Source: Proteobacteria bacterium UBA7420
GTDB taxonomy: Bacteria; Pseudomonadota; Gammaproteobacteria; Magnimaribacterales; D2472
DNA length: 5,837 nt
Assembly: GCA_002469975.1 (NCBI GenBank)
Contig: DKMG01000065.1
Coordinates: 2,673-8,509 of the forward strand
Reading direction: 5' to 3'
This document shows, one piece after another, positions 1 through 5,818 of the stretch; within the stretch, counting starts at the first letter, position 1; the number at the start of each line of letters is the position of its first letter. The notes beneath the pieces are model-generated. The model saw only the letters and a list, made by a program, of their open reading frames with translations, made no database searches and was not told where the DNA came from. Position numbers and translations under genes: made by a program.

Positions 1-1321
1 TGAGCGCGTCTGTAATTTTTTTATCTGTAATTTCCTGTATAGGGGTATTGTTAATAAATATATTTCTAGATTCTTTTTTTAATCTTGAACCCTCACAAGA
101 ATCACAGTGACTATCAGATAACAATTTTGCCAATTCATTTCTGATAAATTCAGAATCTGTTTCTTTAAATCGCCTCTCAGTATTCGGTATTACACCTTCA
201 AACCTATGTTGTCTGACAATTTTGCTGCCGCTACTAAAGCTTTTAGAAAAATTAATCTTTTCTTTTGAGCCCCATAAAAGCATGCTTTGTGTTTCTTGTG
301 AGTACTCCTCCCAGGGAGTATCAAGATCAAATTTATAGTGTTTTGCGAGACATTTGAGCTGATGAAAATAAAAACGATTTCTTCTATTCCAGCCTTTAAT
401 TGCACCCTCGTTAATTGTTGCTTCAGTGTCTGTAATTAATTTCTTTTCATCAAAATATTGAATGACCCCAAGTCCATCACACTTTTCGCATGCTCCAAAT
501 GGATTGTTAAATGAAAACATCCTAGGCTCTAAGTCTGATATCGAATATCCACATTGTGAGCATGAGAAATTTGATGAAAATAATAAAATATTATTTTGAT
601 CGTCTAGAATTTCTATTTCTACCAAACCATTGGATAGAGCTAGTGCTGTTTCAATAGATTCAGATAAACGCGATCTATTATCTTCTTCTTCTTTGAGCTG
701 GAGTCTATCTACTATGGCTGAAATATTATGCTTTTGGTTTTTATTGAGAGACGGGAATTCATCTAAGGAGTGAATCACATCATTAATTTTGACTCTTACA
801 AATCCCTCAGCTTTGAGTTCCTCGTATATACCAAGGTGCTCGCCTTTTTTACCTCTAATCATCGGCGCCATCACCATAATTTTTTGTCCTTCTCCTTTGG
901 CATATATCTCATCGCAGATCTCACTAATGGTTTTAGCTGATAGTTCTTCATTGTGATCTGGGCAAATGGGAGTTCCAATTCTTGCATATAGCAATCTGAG
1001 ATAATCATATATTTCTGTAACAGTTCCAACGGTAGAGCGTGGATTATGTGAGGTTGATTTCTGCTCTATTGAGATTGCAGGAGATAGACCATCAATTTGA
1101 TCTACATCTGGCTTCTCCATCATTGAAAGAAATTGTCTAGCATAAGACGACAATGATTCGACGTATCGTCTTTGACCTTCTGCATAGATCGTATCAAATG
1201 CTAGGGAAGATTTTCCGGATCCAGATAAGCCTGTGATTACGACCAGCTCTCCCCTAGGTATTTCTAATGAAATATTTTTAAGATTATGAGTGCGGGCACC
1301 TTTTATAGAAATTTTATCCAT
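1..1321 (-). CDS. uvrA: UvrABC system protein A (excinuclease ABC subunit A), N-terminal 440 residues, cut by window edge
   Basis: UvrA is the ATP-dependent damage-recognition subunit of cytoplasmic nucleotide excision repair; it loads UvrB at bulky lesions. The frame is open without a stop from the ATG at 1321 down to the window edge, giving 440 of the usual ~940 residues, so the C-terminal half (second ATPase, second zinc module) lies outside. Visible are the near-invariant N terminus MDKISIKGARTHNLKNI, Walker A GLSGSGKSS with Lys37, the GQRRYVESLSSYARQFLS segment, the SIEQKSTSHNPRSTVGT block, and a first zinc module with CSQC (Cys254, Cys257) followed by CEKC. Near the edge comes CDSCEGSRLKKE, the motif preceding the first signature region. 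The start matches E. coli UvrA exactly, although no Shine-Dalgarno sequence is evident. It diverges from ssb, the same arrangement as in E. coli. The family call is certain; only completeness of the gene is unknown. Confidence 0.98.
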   Translation of the reverse strand, partial: MDKISIKGARTHNLKNISLEIPRGELVVITGLSGSGKSSLAFDTIYAEGQRRYVESLSSYARQFLSMMEKPDVDQIDGLSPAISIEQKSTSHNPRSTVGTVTEIYDYLRLLYARIGTPICPDHNEELSAKTISEICDEIYAKGEGQKIMVMAPMIRGKKGEHLGIYEELKAEGFVRVKINDVIHSLDEFPSLNKNQKHNISAIVDRLQLKEEEDNRSRLSESIETALALSNGLVEIEILDDQNNILLFSSNFSCSQCGYSISDLEPRMFSFNNPFGACEKCDGLGVIQYFDEKKLITDTEATINEGAIKGWNRRNRFYFHQLKCLAKHYKFDLDTPWEEYSQETQSMLLWGSKEKINFSKSFSSGSKIVRQHRFEGVIPNTERRFKETDSEFIRNELAKLLSDSHCDSCEGSRLKKESRNIFINNTPIQEITDKKITDAL

Positions 1322-1328
1322 TTATTTG

Positions 1329-1344
1329 CAGAATTTTTATACAG
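1329..1344. promoter_or_regulatory. Candidate degenerate LexA (SOS) box between uvrA and ssb
   Basis: Read on the minus strand this is CTGT-N8-TCTG, against the gammaproteobacterial LexA consensus CTGT-N8-ACAG. The uvrA-distal half is perfect and the other half matches at two of four positions. It overlaps the proposed uvrA -10 element, where a repressor would act. The E. coli uvrA operator, as I remember it, is also imperfect in its right half (TCAG). Position and one perfect half-site support the call; the poor second half and AT-rich background weaken it. Confidence 0.3.
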
Positions 1345-1363
1345 CTGATTTGTTTCGAGTTAA
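1336..1363 (-). promoter_or_regulatory. Candidate sigma70 promoter for uvrA
   Basis: On the minus strand a -35-like TTAACT (1363-1358, four of six consensus bases) is separated by 16 bp from TATAAA (1341-1336, five of six). The predicted transcript start would lie roughly 8-10 bases before the uvrA ATG, giving a very short leader. No equally convincing ssb promoter is seen on the plus strand of this 67-bp spacer. AT-rich sequence yields such matches by chance, hence the modest confidence. Confidence 0.4.
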
Positions 1364-1388
1364 ACTTAAACAATTATAAGAGGTAATT

Positions 1389-1826
1389 ATGGCTAGAGGA
1401 GTAAATAAAGTAATTTTGGTAGGTAATTTAGGGCAAAAACCTGAGATGCGCTACACACAGACTAATACTGCGGTGGCAACGCTGTCGATTGCTACATCGG
1501 AATCATGGAAAGACAAAGAATCTGGAGAGCAAAGAGAGAAAACAGAATGGCACAGAGTTGTTTTTTTTGGAAAACTTGCTGAAATTGCAGAGCAATATTT
1601 AGACAAAGGCTCTCAATTATATATTGAAGGGAAGCTTCAGACTCGAAAATGGCAAGACAAGGATGGCAATGATAAGTACACCACTGAAATTCTCGGCAAT
1701 GAGATGAATATGCTCGGAGGTAGACAGGCTTCTGGTGGAGGAGCTCCTTATGATCAGTCTCAGCCTGCCACTCCTGTGAGCCAGCCTGTTGAATCTAATA
1801 TATCCGAGGAAGATATACCCTTTTAA
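1389..1826 (+). CDS. ssb: Single-stranded DNA-binding protein SSB
   Basis: SSB coats single-stranded DNA as a homotetramer during replication, recombination and repair, and recruits partner proteins through its acidic C-terminal tip. The 145-residue protein begins MARGVNKVILVGNLGQKPE, the standard OB-fold start. It keeps the DNA-stacking aromatics at the E. coli positions: Trp40, Trp54, Phe60 and Trp88. The OB fold ends near residue 110, followed by a short Gly/Gln/Pro/Ser-rich linker (about 112-137) and the interaction tip SEEDIPF. It is shorter than E. coli SSB (178 aa) only because the linker is reduced. The start is fixed by homology and by a good Shine-Dalgarno AAGAGG at 1378-1383, five bases before ATG. 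It is divergent from uvrA. A likely transcription terminator for ssb lies 31 bases past its stop, inside the next gene. An 8-T run at 1561-1568 encodes part of the Val-Val-Phe-Phe segment. Confidence 0.98.
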   Translation: MARGVNKVILVGNLGQKPEMRYTQTNTAVATLSIATSESWKDKESGEQREKTEWHRVVFFGKLAEIAEQYLDKGSQLYIEGKLQTRKWQDKDGNDKYTTEILGNEMNMLGGRQASGGGAPYDQSQPATPVSQPVESNISEEDIPF

Positions 1827-1833
1827 AGCCCCT

Positions 1834-2682
1834 ATGGACTTTAAAACCATCATTTTAGAACAGCGAGATAATATCGCTGTTCTTTTTTTAAATCGTCCGA
1901 ACAAATTAAATGCTTTTACCTTTTCTATGATGGAAGAGATAATTGCTGCCCTTGATATTATTGAGGCTGATGATAGCTATCATGCTGTCCTTATTTCAGG
2001 GAAGGGTAGGGCATTCTGCGCAGGAGCAGATTTGTCAGCCGGTCAAAATACCTTCAACCCATCCTTTGATGATTTTGCTGTAAAAGAGAATGATTTTAGA
2101 AGAGATTCTGGTGGCATTCTCACACTTCATATGTATAAGTTTTCGAAGCCTATTGTCGTGGCATGTAATGGTCCAGCTGTTGGGATTGGGGCCTCCATGC
2201 AGCTTGCTGCAGATGTTCGCCTGGCCTCTGAGGCTGCAAGATTTGGGTTTGTTTTTAATAATAGAGGTATAGTTCCAGATGCTTGCAGTAGCTGGTTTTT
2301 ACCAAAGATTGTGGGAATTTCCCAAGCACTGGAATTAACTTACTCCGGTAGAATTATTAATGCTGAAGAAGCTCTAAAATTAAACCTAGTTTCTAGCGTA
2401 CATCATGCAGATGATCTGTTGGAAGATGCGCTAGCATTCACCAGAAACATGGTTCAGAACTCTGCCCCAGTTTCTATAGCTTTAACCAGACAGATGCTAT
2501 GGCGCTCTCTTGGGAGCTCAGGCCCTTATGAGGCACATGTCATAGAAAGTAAGGCAATTGACTCTAGGGGCTCATCTGCAGATGCTCAAGAGGGCGTCAA
2601 CTCTTTTCTAGAGAAAAGGGCTGCTGTTTTTACCAACAAGGTCTCCACTGACTTGCCTGATTTTTTTCCATGGTGGGAATAA
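1834..2682 (+). CDS. Crotonase-family enoyl-CoA hydratase/isomerase
   Basis: This 282-residue protein has the crotonase fold, whose members act on acyl-CoA thioesters in the cytoplasm, most often in fatty acid beta-oxidation. Visible are the N-terminal strand and NRPNKLNAFT (20-29), the CoA-binding/oxyanion motif GRAFCAGADL (58-67), the second oxyanion segment NGPAVGIGAS (112-121), GIVPDACSSWFLPK (145-158), and the C-terminal KRAAVFTNKVS...PWWE typical of one bacterial branch. Both catalytic glutamates of classical hydratases (rat Glu144 and Glu164) appear replaced, by Ser121 and Phe141 in my hand alignment. Asp149 sits where delta3,delta2-enoyl-CoA isomerases of the ECI2 type carry their catalytic Glu (PEGCSS). 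Isomerase activity is therefore as plausible as hydration. The start at 1834 is chosen because an upstream in-frame ATG (1789) would overlap the ssb end and add residues unlike the family. No clear Shine-Dalgarno is present. It lies 7 bp after ssb and contains a terminator-like hairpin in codons 9-19. Confidence 0.9.
   Translation: MDFKTIILEQRDNIAVLFLNRPNKLNAFTFSMMEEIIAALDIIEADDSYHAVLISGKGRAFCAGADLSAGQNTFNPSFDDFAVKENDFRRDSGGILTLHMYKFSKPIVVACNGPAVGIGASMQLAADVRLASEAARFGFVFNNRGIVPDACSSWFLPKIVGISQALELTYSGRIINAEEALKLNLVSSVHHADDLLEDALAFTRNMVQNSAPVSIALTRQMLWRSLGSSGPYEAHVIESKAIDSRGSSADAQEGVNSFLEKRAAVFTNKVSTDLPDFFPWWE
1857..1889 (+). terminator. Intrinsic terminator for ssb, embedded in the start of the crotonase gene
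   Basis: A perfect 9-bp inverted repeat, GAACAGCGA (1858-1866) and TCGCTGTTC (1874-1882), encloses a 7-base loop and runs straight into seven T residues (1883-1889). A1857-T1883 can add a tenth pair. This is the textbook form of a Rho-independent terminator for plus-strand transcription. The other strand lacks a U-tract, so it should act in one direction only. It begins 31 bases after the ssb stop, a normal place for an ssb terminator, but also occupies codons 9-19 of the downstream crotonase gene. I am confident of the structure; its efficiency in the cell is inference. Confidence 0.75.
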
Positions 2683-2696
2683 CCCTAAGAAAAATA

Positions 2697-3902
2697 TTAT
2701 CTACTAAAGATCAAGCTAGCGTTTGTTCCGCCAAAGCCAAATGAATTGCTCATCACCGCTTGAATTTCCTGCTCAACCATAGCCTGCACAATTTTTAAAC
2801 CTTCTGCTTCATCAACCAACTTATCTATATTGATTGAGGGGGCAATAAAATTATTTTGCATCATGAGTATGGAATATATTGCTTCTTGAGCACCTGTAGC
2901 TCCTAGGGAGTGCCCAGTCATGGATTTTGTAGAGCCGATTAAGGGTCCATTTTCCCCAAAAACAGCCTTGATTGCACTCAATTCAGCTAAATCACCAACC
3001 GGCGTGCTAGTACCATGCGCATTAATATAGTCAATATCACCACCATGAATGCTTAAGGCCTGACTCATACATCTTATTGCACCTTCACCGGACGGTGAAA
3101 CCATGTCATAGCCATCCGAATTTGCACTATACGCAGTTAGCCTAGCTAAAATTGGAGCATTTCTTTTAATAGCATGCTCTTCTTCTTCCAGGATCAGCAT
3201 TCCAGATCCGCCAGCAATAACAAATCCATCTCTATTTTGATCAAAAGACCTAGAGGCTTTTTCTGGAGTGTCATTGTATTGAGACGACAGAGCCCCCATT
3301 GCATCAAACATAGATGATGAGGTCCAATGCTCTTGCTCTCCTCCACCTGCAATCACTATGTCTTGCTTGCCCAATTGAATTAATTCAGCTGCATGCCCTA
3401 TGCAGTGAGCACTAGTTGAGCAAGCTGATGAAATAGAATAATTCACACCTTTCAGTTTCAGGGTTGTCCCGAGGATTGCTGAAACTGTGCTGCCCATTGT
3501 CTTTGTTACTGCATAGGGTCCGATTCTTTTAGGCCCTCTTTCTCTGGCAATATCAGAAGCTTCGATCTGTGCTGCTGAAGAAGCGCCACCAGACCCAGCA
3601 ACAATACCTACCCTGGTTACATCAACGAGGTCTAGATTTAAACCAGCATTGATTAAGGCTTCCTGGGCAGCAATAAATGCAAATCCTGATGCCTCACTCA
3701 TAAACCTTAAAACCTTCCTGTCAATAAACTCAGACAGATTAAGATCTATTGACCCTGAGATATGACTTCTAAAACCCATTTCTTTGTAGATTGGATTTAG
3801 CTTAATTCCTGATGTTCCATGTTTTAGGCTAGAGAGCACTTCATCCAGGCCATTCCCAATACAAGAAACAATCCCCATACCTGTTACAACAACATTTTTC
3901 AT
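2697..3902 (-). CDS. fabB: 3-oxoacyl-ACP synthase I (beta-ketoacyl-ACP synthase, KAS I)
   Basis: FabB elongates acyl-ACP by decarboxylative condensation with malonyl-ACP in the cytosolic type II fatty acid synthase, and is required to extend the cis-3-decenoyl-ACP made by FabA towards unsaturated fatty acids. The 401 residues (E. coli 406) run the full thiolase-like fold. The nucleophile is Cys161 in NYSISSACSTSAHCIG, with His296 in NAHGTSTPVGD, Lys326 in STKSMTGHSLGA, His331 in the same block, and the C-terminal glycine loop SNSFGFGGTNAS. FabB-specific segments such as FIDRKVLRFMSEAS and QLGKQDIVIAGGGE, plus adjacency to fabA, separate it from FabF. The ATG overlaps the fabA stop by one base (TAATG), implying translational coupling; no strong Shine-Dalgarno is seen. 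It ends 14 bp from the convergent crotonase gene, with no recognisable terminator between them. Confidence 0.97.
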   Translation of the reverse strand: MKNVVVTGMGIVSCIGNGLDEVLSSLKHGTSGIKLNPIYKEMGFRSHISGSIDLNLSEFIDRKVLRFMSEASGFAFIAAQEALINAGLNLDLVDVTRVGIVAGSGGASSAAQIEASDIARERGPKRIGPYAVTKTMGSTVSAILGTTLKLKGVNYSISSACSTSAHCIGHAAELIQLGKQDIVIAGGGEQEHWTSSSMFDAMGALSSQYNDTPEKASRSFDQNRDGFVIAGGSGMLILEEEEHAIKRNAPILARLTAYSANSDGYDMVSPSGEGAIRCMSQALSIHGGDIDYINAHGTSTPVGDLAELSAIKAVFGENGPLIGSTKSMTGHSLGATGAQEAIYSILMMQNNFIAPSINIDKLVDEAEGLKIVQAMVEQEIQAVMSNSFGFGGTNASLIFSR

Positions 3903-4423
3903 TAAAATTCACTCGTATCTTTAAAGAGACCAACTTTTAGGCCATCTGCCGAGTAAACATGTCTATCGTCTACATACATATTTCCATCAGCAAAACCCAC
4001 AACAGCACCGCGATTTACCACTCTCTTAATATCAATTTCATATCTGACGACTTTTGCACTTGGAGTAACTTGACCAAAAAACTTTACTTTGTCTGATCCC
4101 AAGGCTCTTCCATAGCCTGGTAGTTCGAGCCAACATAAATAGAATCCTAACAGTTGCCACATTGCATCTAATCCAAGGCAGCCCGGCATAACAGGGTCAG
4201 ATTTAAAATGCACATCAAAAAACCACAATGTTTCTTCAATATTTAAATGAGCAATAATTTTTCCTTTAGAGTATTTACCTGATGTTTGATCAATCTGATC
4301 AATAGAGTCAAACATTAGCATCTCATCTGCTGGGAGTCTGCCATTGCTTGGCCCAAATAAATTGCCATTACCACAGGCAATTAATGCTTCTTTGTTATAA
4401 CTGGGGGCTGGTTTAAATATCAT
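3902..4423 (-). CDS. fabA: 3-hydroxydecanoyl-ACP dehydratase/isomerase
   Basis: FabA dehydrates 3-hydroxydecanoyl-ACP to trans-2-decenoyl-ACP and isomerises it to cis-3-decenoyl-ACP, the branch point for oxygen-independent unsaturated fatty acid synthesis. The 173-residue protein (E. coli 172) is a single hot-dog fold. The catalytic pair is present: His72 in FFDVHFKSDPVMPG and Asp86 in CLGLDAMWQL. Other family segments are SYNKEALIACG at the N terminus, GRALGSDKVKFFGQV in the middle, and SADGLKVGLFKDTSEF at the C terminus. The long helix and the DAMWQL context separate it from FabZ. The ATG at 4423 shares ATGA with the ispB stop, and the fabA stop shares a base with the fabB ATG. There is therefore no upstream spacer for the FabR or FadR sites that control fabA in E. 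coli; expression presumably depends on the ispB promoter or one within ispB. No clear Shine-Dalgarno precedes it. Confidence 0.97.
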   Translation of the reverse strand: MIFKPAPSYNKEALIACGNGNLFGPSNGRLPADEMLMFDSIDQIDQTSGKYSKGKIIAHLNIEETLWFFDVHFKSDPVMPGCLGLDAMWQLLGFYLCWLELPGYGRALGSDKVKFFGQVTPSAKVVRYEIDIKRVVNRGAVVGFADGNMYVDDRHVYSADGLKVGLFKDTSEF

Positions 4424-5388
4424 GATCTGCGCTGGCTAGAAAATTTAATTAAGTTTAGCATTTCTTGATACGAAGAATGATAATTTAGCTTTTCTAGGTT
4501 GTTGCTAGCTTCGCTAAGGTAATTATCAAGAAGTGATTCAGCTGATTTAATAGAGGCTTCTGATCGCACAATGCGATAAACCTTTTGTTTAAGAGTTTTG
4601 CTAAGCTTCTTATTTCCAAGGTGACTCAATAAAAATGCCTTATCTTTTTTTGAAGATTGATGTAAGGCATAAAAGAGTGGAAAAGTAATTTTGCCTTCTT
4701 GAAAATCCTGCAACTCTGGTTTTCCAGTATCAGTTTGCAAAGATTCATAATCCAAAATGTCATCTTGAATCTGAAAAGCTATACCTAGATTCTTTCCTAG
4801 GCTTCCAAAGGTGTCTATTTCAATCTGAGTGGCTTTAGCAAGCATCGCACCAGACTTTGCAGCAGCCTCAAAAAGCCGACCAGTTTTTAGGTAACTAACT
4901 TTTAGCAAGTCACTCAGCTCAAGATCTGGATGGTTTTTATAAAGGCTCAGTTGAATAATTTCACCTCTGGCAATATCATTAGTAGCATTAGCTAGCTCTT
5001 GTAAAATAAGAGGTTGAGTGAGTTTCACCATTAACATAAACGCTTTTGAGTATATAAAATCTCCCATCAGCACACTGTATGAATTACTCCAAACGCGATT
5101 GACTGACTTTTCACCTCGCCTTAAATTTGATTCATCCACCACATCATCATGGACGAGAGTTGCTGAATGTAAGAGCTCAATAATACTAGCAAGCTCAATT
5201 CTTTTCGAAGGCTTGATTGCATCAGATTGAGAGGCAAGTAACACAATTAAAGCACGAGTTTTCTTCCCTTCAGTTTGAAAAATATAATTATAAATATCTT
5301 TAATAATTTGCTCAGATGCTAATTCCTTAATTATCTTTTGTTGAACTTTAGAAAGTTCATTTTGGGTGGTTTTATTGACTTGATTCAT
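4420..5388 (-). CDS. ispB: Long-chain polyprenyl diphosphate synthase (octaprenyl diphosphate synthase type)
   Basis: IspB-type enzymes add isopentenyl diphosphate units to farnesyl diphosphate to make the all-trans side chain of ubiquinone or menaquinone. From the ATG at 5388 the protein has 322 residues (E. coli IspB 323). The all-helical prenyltransferase motifs are present: EGKKTR (40-45), the first aspartate-rich motif DDVVD at 81-85 followed by LRRGEKS, the KTGRLFEAAAKSG segment (168-180), and the second motif DDILD (209-213), then GKPELQDFQEGKITFPL. Ala76, five residues before the first motif, is small, as in long-chain synthases; exact chain length is inferred. Two blocks deviate slightly: the usual GGKRxRP is EGKKTRA, and the residue before the DF is Gln rather than a GxD glycine pattern. 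An upstream in-frame ATG at 5484 is rejected because it would translate the promoter repeat. The gene is divergent from rplU, as in E. coli, and its stop overlaps fabA by 4 bp. Confidence 0.93.
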   Translation of the reverse strand: MNQVNKTTQNELSKVQQKIIKELASEQIIKDIYNYIFQTEGKKTRALIVLLASQSDAIKPSKRIELASIIELLHSATLVHDDVVDESNLRRGEKSVNRVWSNSYSVLMGDFIYSKAFMLMVKLTQPLILQELANATNDIARGEIIQLSLYKNHPDLELSDLLKVSYLKTGRLFEAAAKSGAMLAKATQIEIDTFGSLGKNLGIAFQIQDDILDYESLQTDTGKPELQDFQEGKITFPLFYALHQSSKKDKAFLLSHLGNKKLSKTLKQKVYRIVRSEASIKSAESLLDNYLSEASNNLEKLNYHSSYQEMLNLIKFSSQRRS

Positions 5389-5410
5389 TTTAAATAATGG
5401 AGCGGTAGAA

Positions 5411-5416
5411 ATTATA
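5411..5416 (-). promoter_or_regulatory. Candidate -10 element of the ispB-fabA-fabB promoter
   Basis: On the minus strand this is a perfect TATAAT, preceded by TG. The predicted transcript start is about 16 bases before the ispB ATG at 5388. No good -35 hexamer lies 16-18 bp upstream (the sequence there is AAGGAA-like), so the site may rely on the strong -10 or on an activator. Its last base lies inside the first copy of the 22-bp repeat. It is the only obvious promoter for the three-gene cluster. Confidence 0.45.
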
Positions 5417-5461
5417 CATAAGTATTGATAATTTCCTTGACATAAGTATTGATAATTTCCT
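5416..5461. repeat. Exact 22-bp direct repeat at 24-bp period in the ispB/rplU divergent promoter region
   Basis: Two identical 22-bp copies lie at 5416-5437 and 5440-5461, separated by TG. Each starts ACATAAG and contains TTGATA in its middle and TTTCCT at its end. The 24-bp period is two to two-and-a-half helical turns. The second copy supplies the -35 hexamer of the rplU promoter, and the junction between copies creates a perfect TTGACA (5437-5442). It could be a recent tandem duplication or a pair of binding sites for a regulator; the sequence alone cannot decide. Confidence 0.95.
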
Positions 5462-5477
5462 GTATTAAGCGTATATT
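5449..5477 (+). promoter_or_regulatory. Sigma70-type promoter for rplU-rpmA
   Basis: TTGATA (5449-5454, five of six consensus bases) is followed after exactly 17 bp by TATATT (5472-5477, five of six). The predicted start near 5484 leaves a leader of about 15 bases carrying the AGAGAGA ribosome-binding region. This is the best-scoring promoter seen in the window. An alternative, TTGACA (5437-5442) with TGTATT (5461-5466) at 18 bp, overlaps it. Confidence 0.65.
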
Positions 5478-5498
5478 TTGCCACCTTTAGAGAGAACT

Positions 5499-5816
5499 AT
5501 GTACGCAGTAATAGAAGCAGGTGGAAAACAACACAAAGTCGAGCTAGGACAAACCCTGGAAATCGATCTTATGGATGAAGAATCAGGTGCAGAACATGCA
5601 TTTGAAACTGTCATGCTATATGTCGATGGAGAGGACGTCCAAGTTGGTCAGCCATTCATTGAAAATGCTAAGGTTATAGCTGAGGTTGTGAACGAAGTGA
5701 AGGGAGAGAAAGTCTCTATTTTAAGATTCCGAAGAAGAAAACACAGCATGCGAAAAATTGGTCATCGACAAAGATATACTCAAATTAAAATTAAAGAAAT
5801 TAACGTAGGTAAGTAG
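5499..5816 (+). CDS. rplU: 50S ribosomal protein L21
   Basis: L21 is a 23S rRNA-binding protein of the large ribosomal subunit. The 105-residue product (E. coli 103) starts MYAVIEAGGKQHKVELGQ, the invariant bL21 N terminus, and carries the basic signature RFRRRKHSMRKIGHRQRYT near residues 77-95, where it contacts rRNA. The start at 5499 is fixed by homology and by the purine-rich AGAGAGA at 5489-5495; an in-frame ATG at 5478 would add seven residues foreign to the family and lies upstream of the predicted transcript start. The leader is too short to contain a structured autoregulatory element. rpmA follows after two bases, the usual bacterial rplU-rpmA operon, and ispB diverges upstream as in E. 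coli. Confidence 0.98.
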   Translation: MYAVIEAGGKQHKVELGQTLEIDLMDEESGAEHAFETVMLYVDGEDVQVGQPFIENAKVIAEVVNEVKGEKVSILRFRRRKHSMRKIGHRQRYTQIKIKEINVGK

Positions 5817-5818
5817 TA

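Noticed and set aside
190..405. Open frame of 71 codons on the minus strand within uvrA
   Set aside because: It lies in a different frame over well-conserved UvrA coding sequence and resembles no protein family; it is a shadow.
1561..1568. Run of eight T residues inside ssb as a terminator or programmed slippage site
   Set aside because: No stable hairpin precedes it, the frame stays open through it, and the encoded Val-Val-Phe-Phe is a conserved SSB segment, so no frameshift needs explaining.
1789..1833. Upstream in-frame ATG extending the crotonase protein by 15 residues into the ssb coding region
   Set aside because: The extra residues do not resemble the family, the extension overlaps the conserved ssb tip codons, and starting at 1834 gives the normal crotonase N terminus.
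2660..2720. Possible bidirectional terminator between the convergent crotonase and fabB genes
   Set aside because: Only a 3-bp GGG/CCC pairing and the CCATGG palindrome are present, with no stem followed by a T-tract on either strand.
4286..4302. Small inverted repeat TTGATCA-ATC-TGATCAA within fabA
   Set aside because: It arises from the coding of a repeated Ile-Asp-Gln pair, has a weak AT-rich stem with no T-tract, and shows no sign of function.
5389..5484. Upstream in-frame ATG at 5484 (minus) adding 32 residues to the polyprenyl synthase, including a repeated GNYQYLC peptide
   Set aside because: The peptide repeat is just the 24-bp DNA repeat read in frame, the extension covers both promoters, and 322 residues from 5388 match the family length.
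5478..5498. Upstream in-frame ATG at 5478 extending L21 by seven residues
   Set aside because: The conserved L21 N terminus begins at 5499, and 5478 falls before the predicted transcript start.
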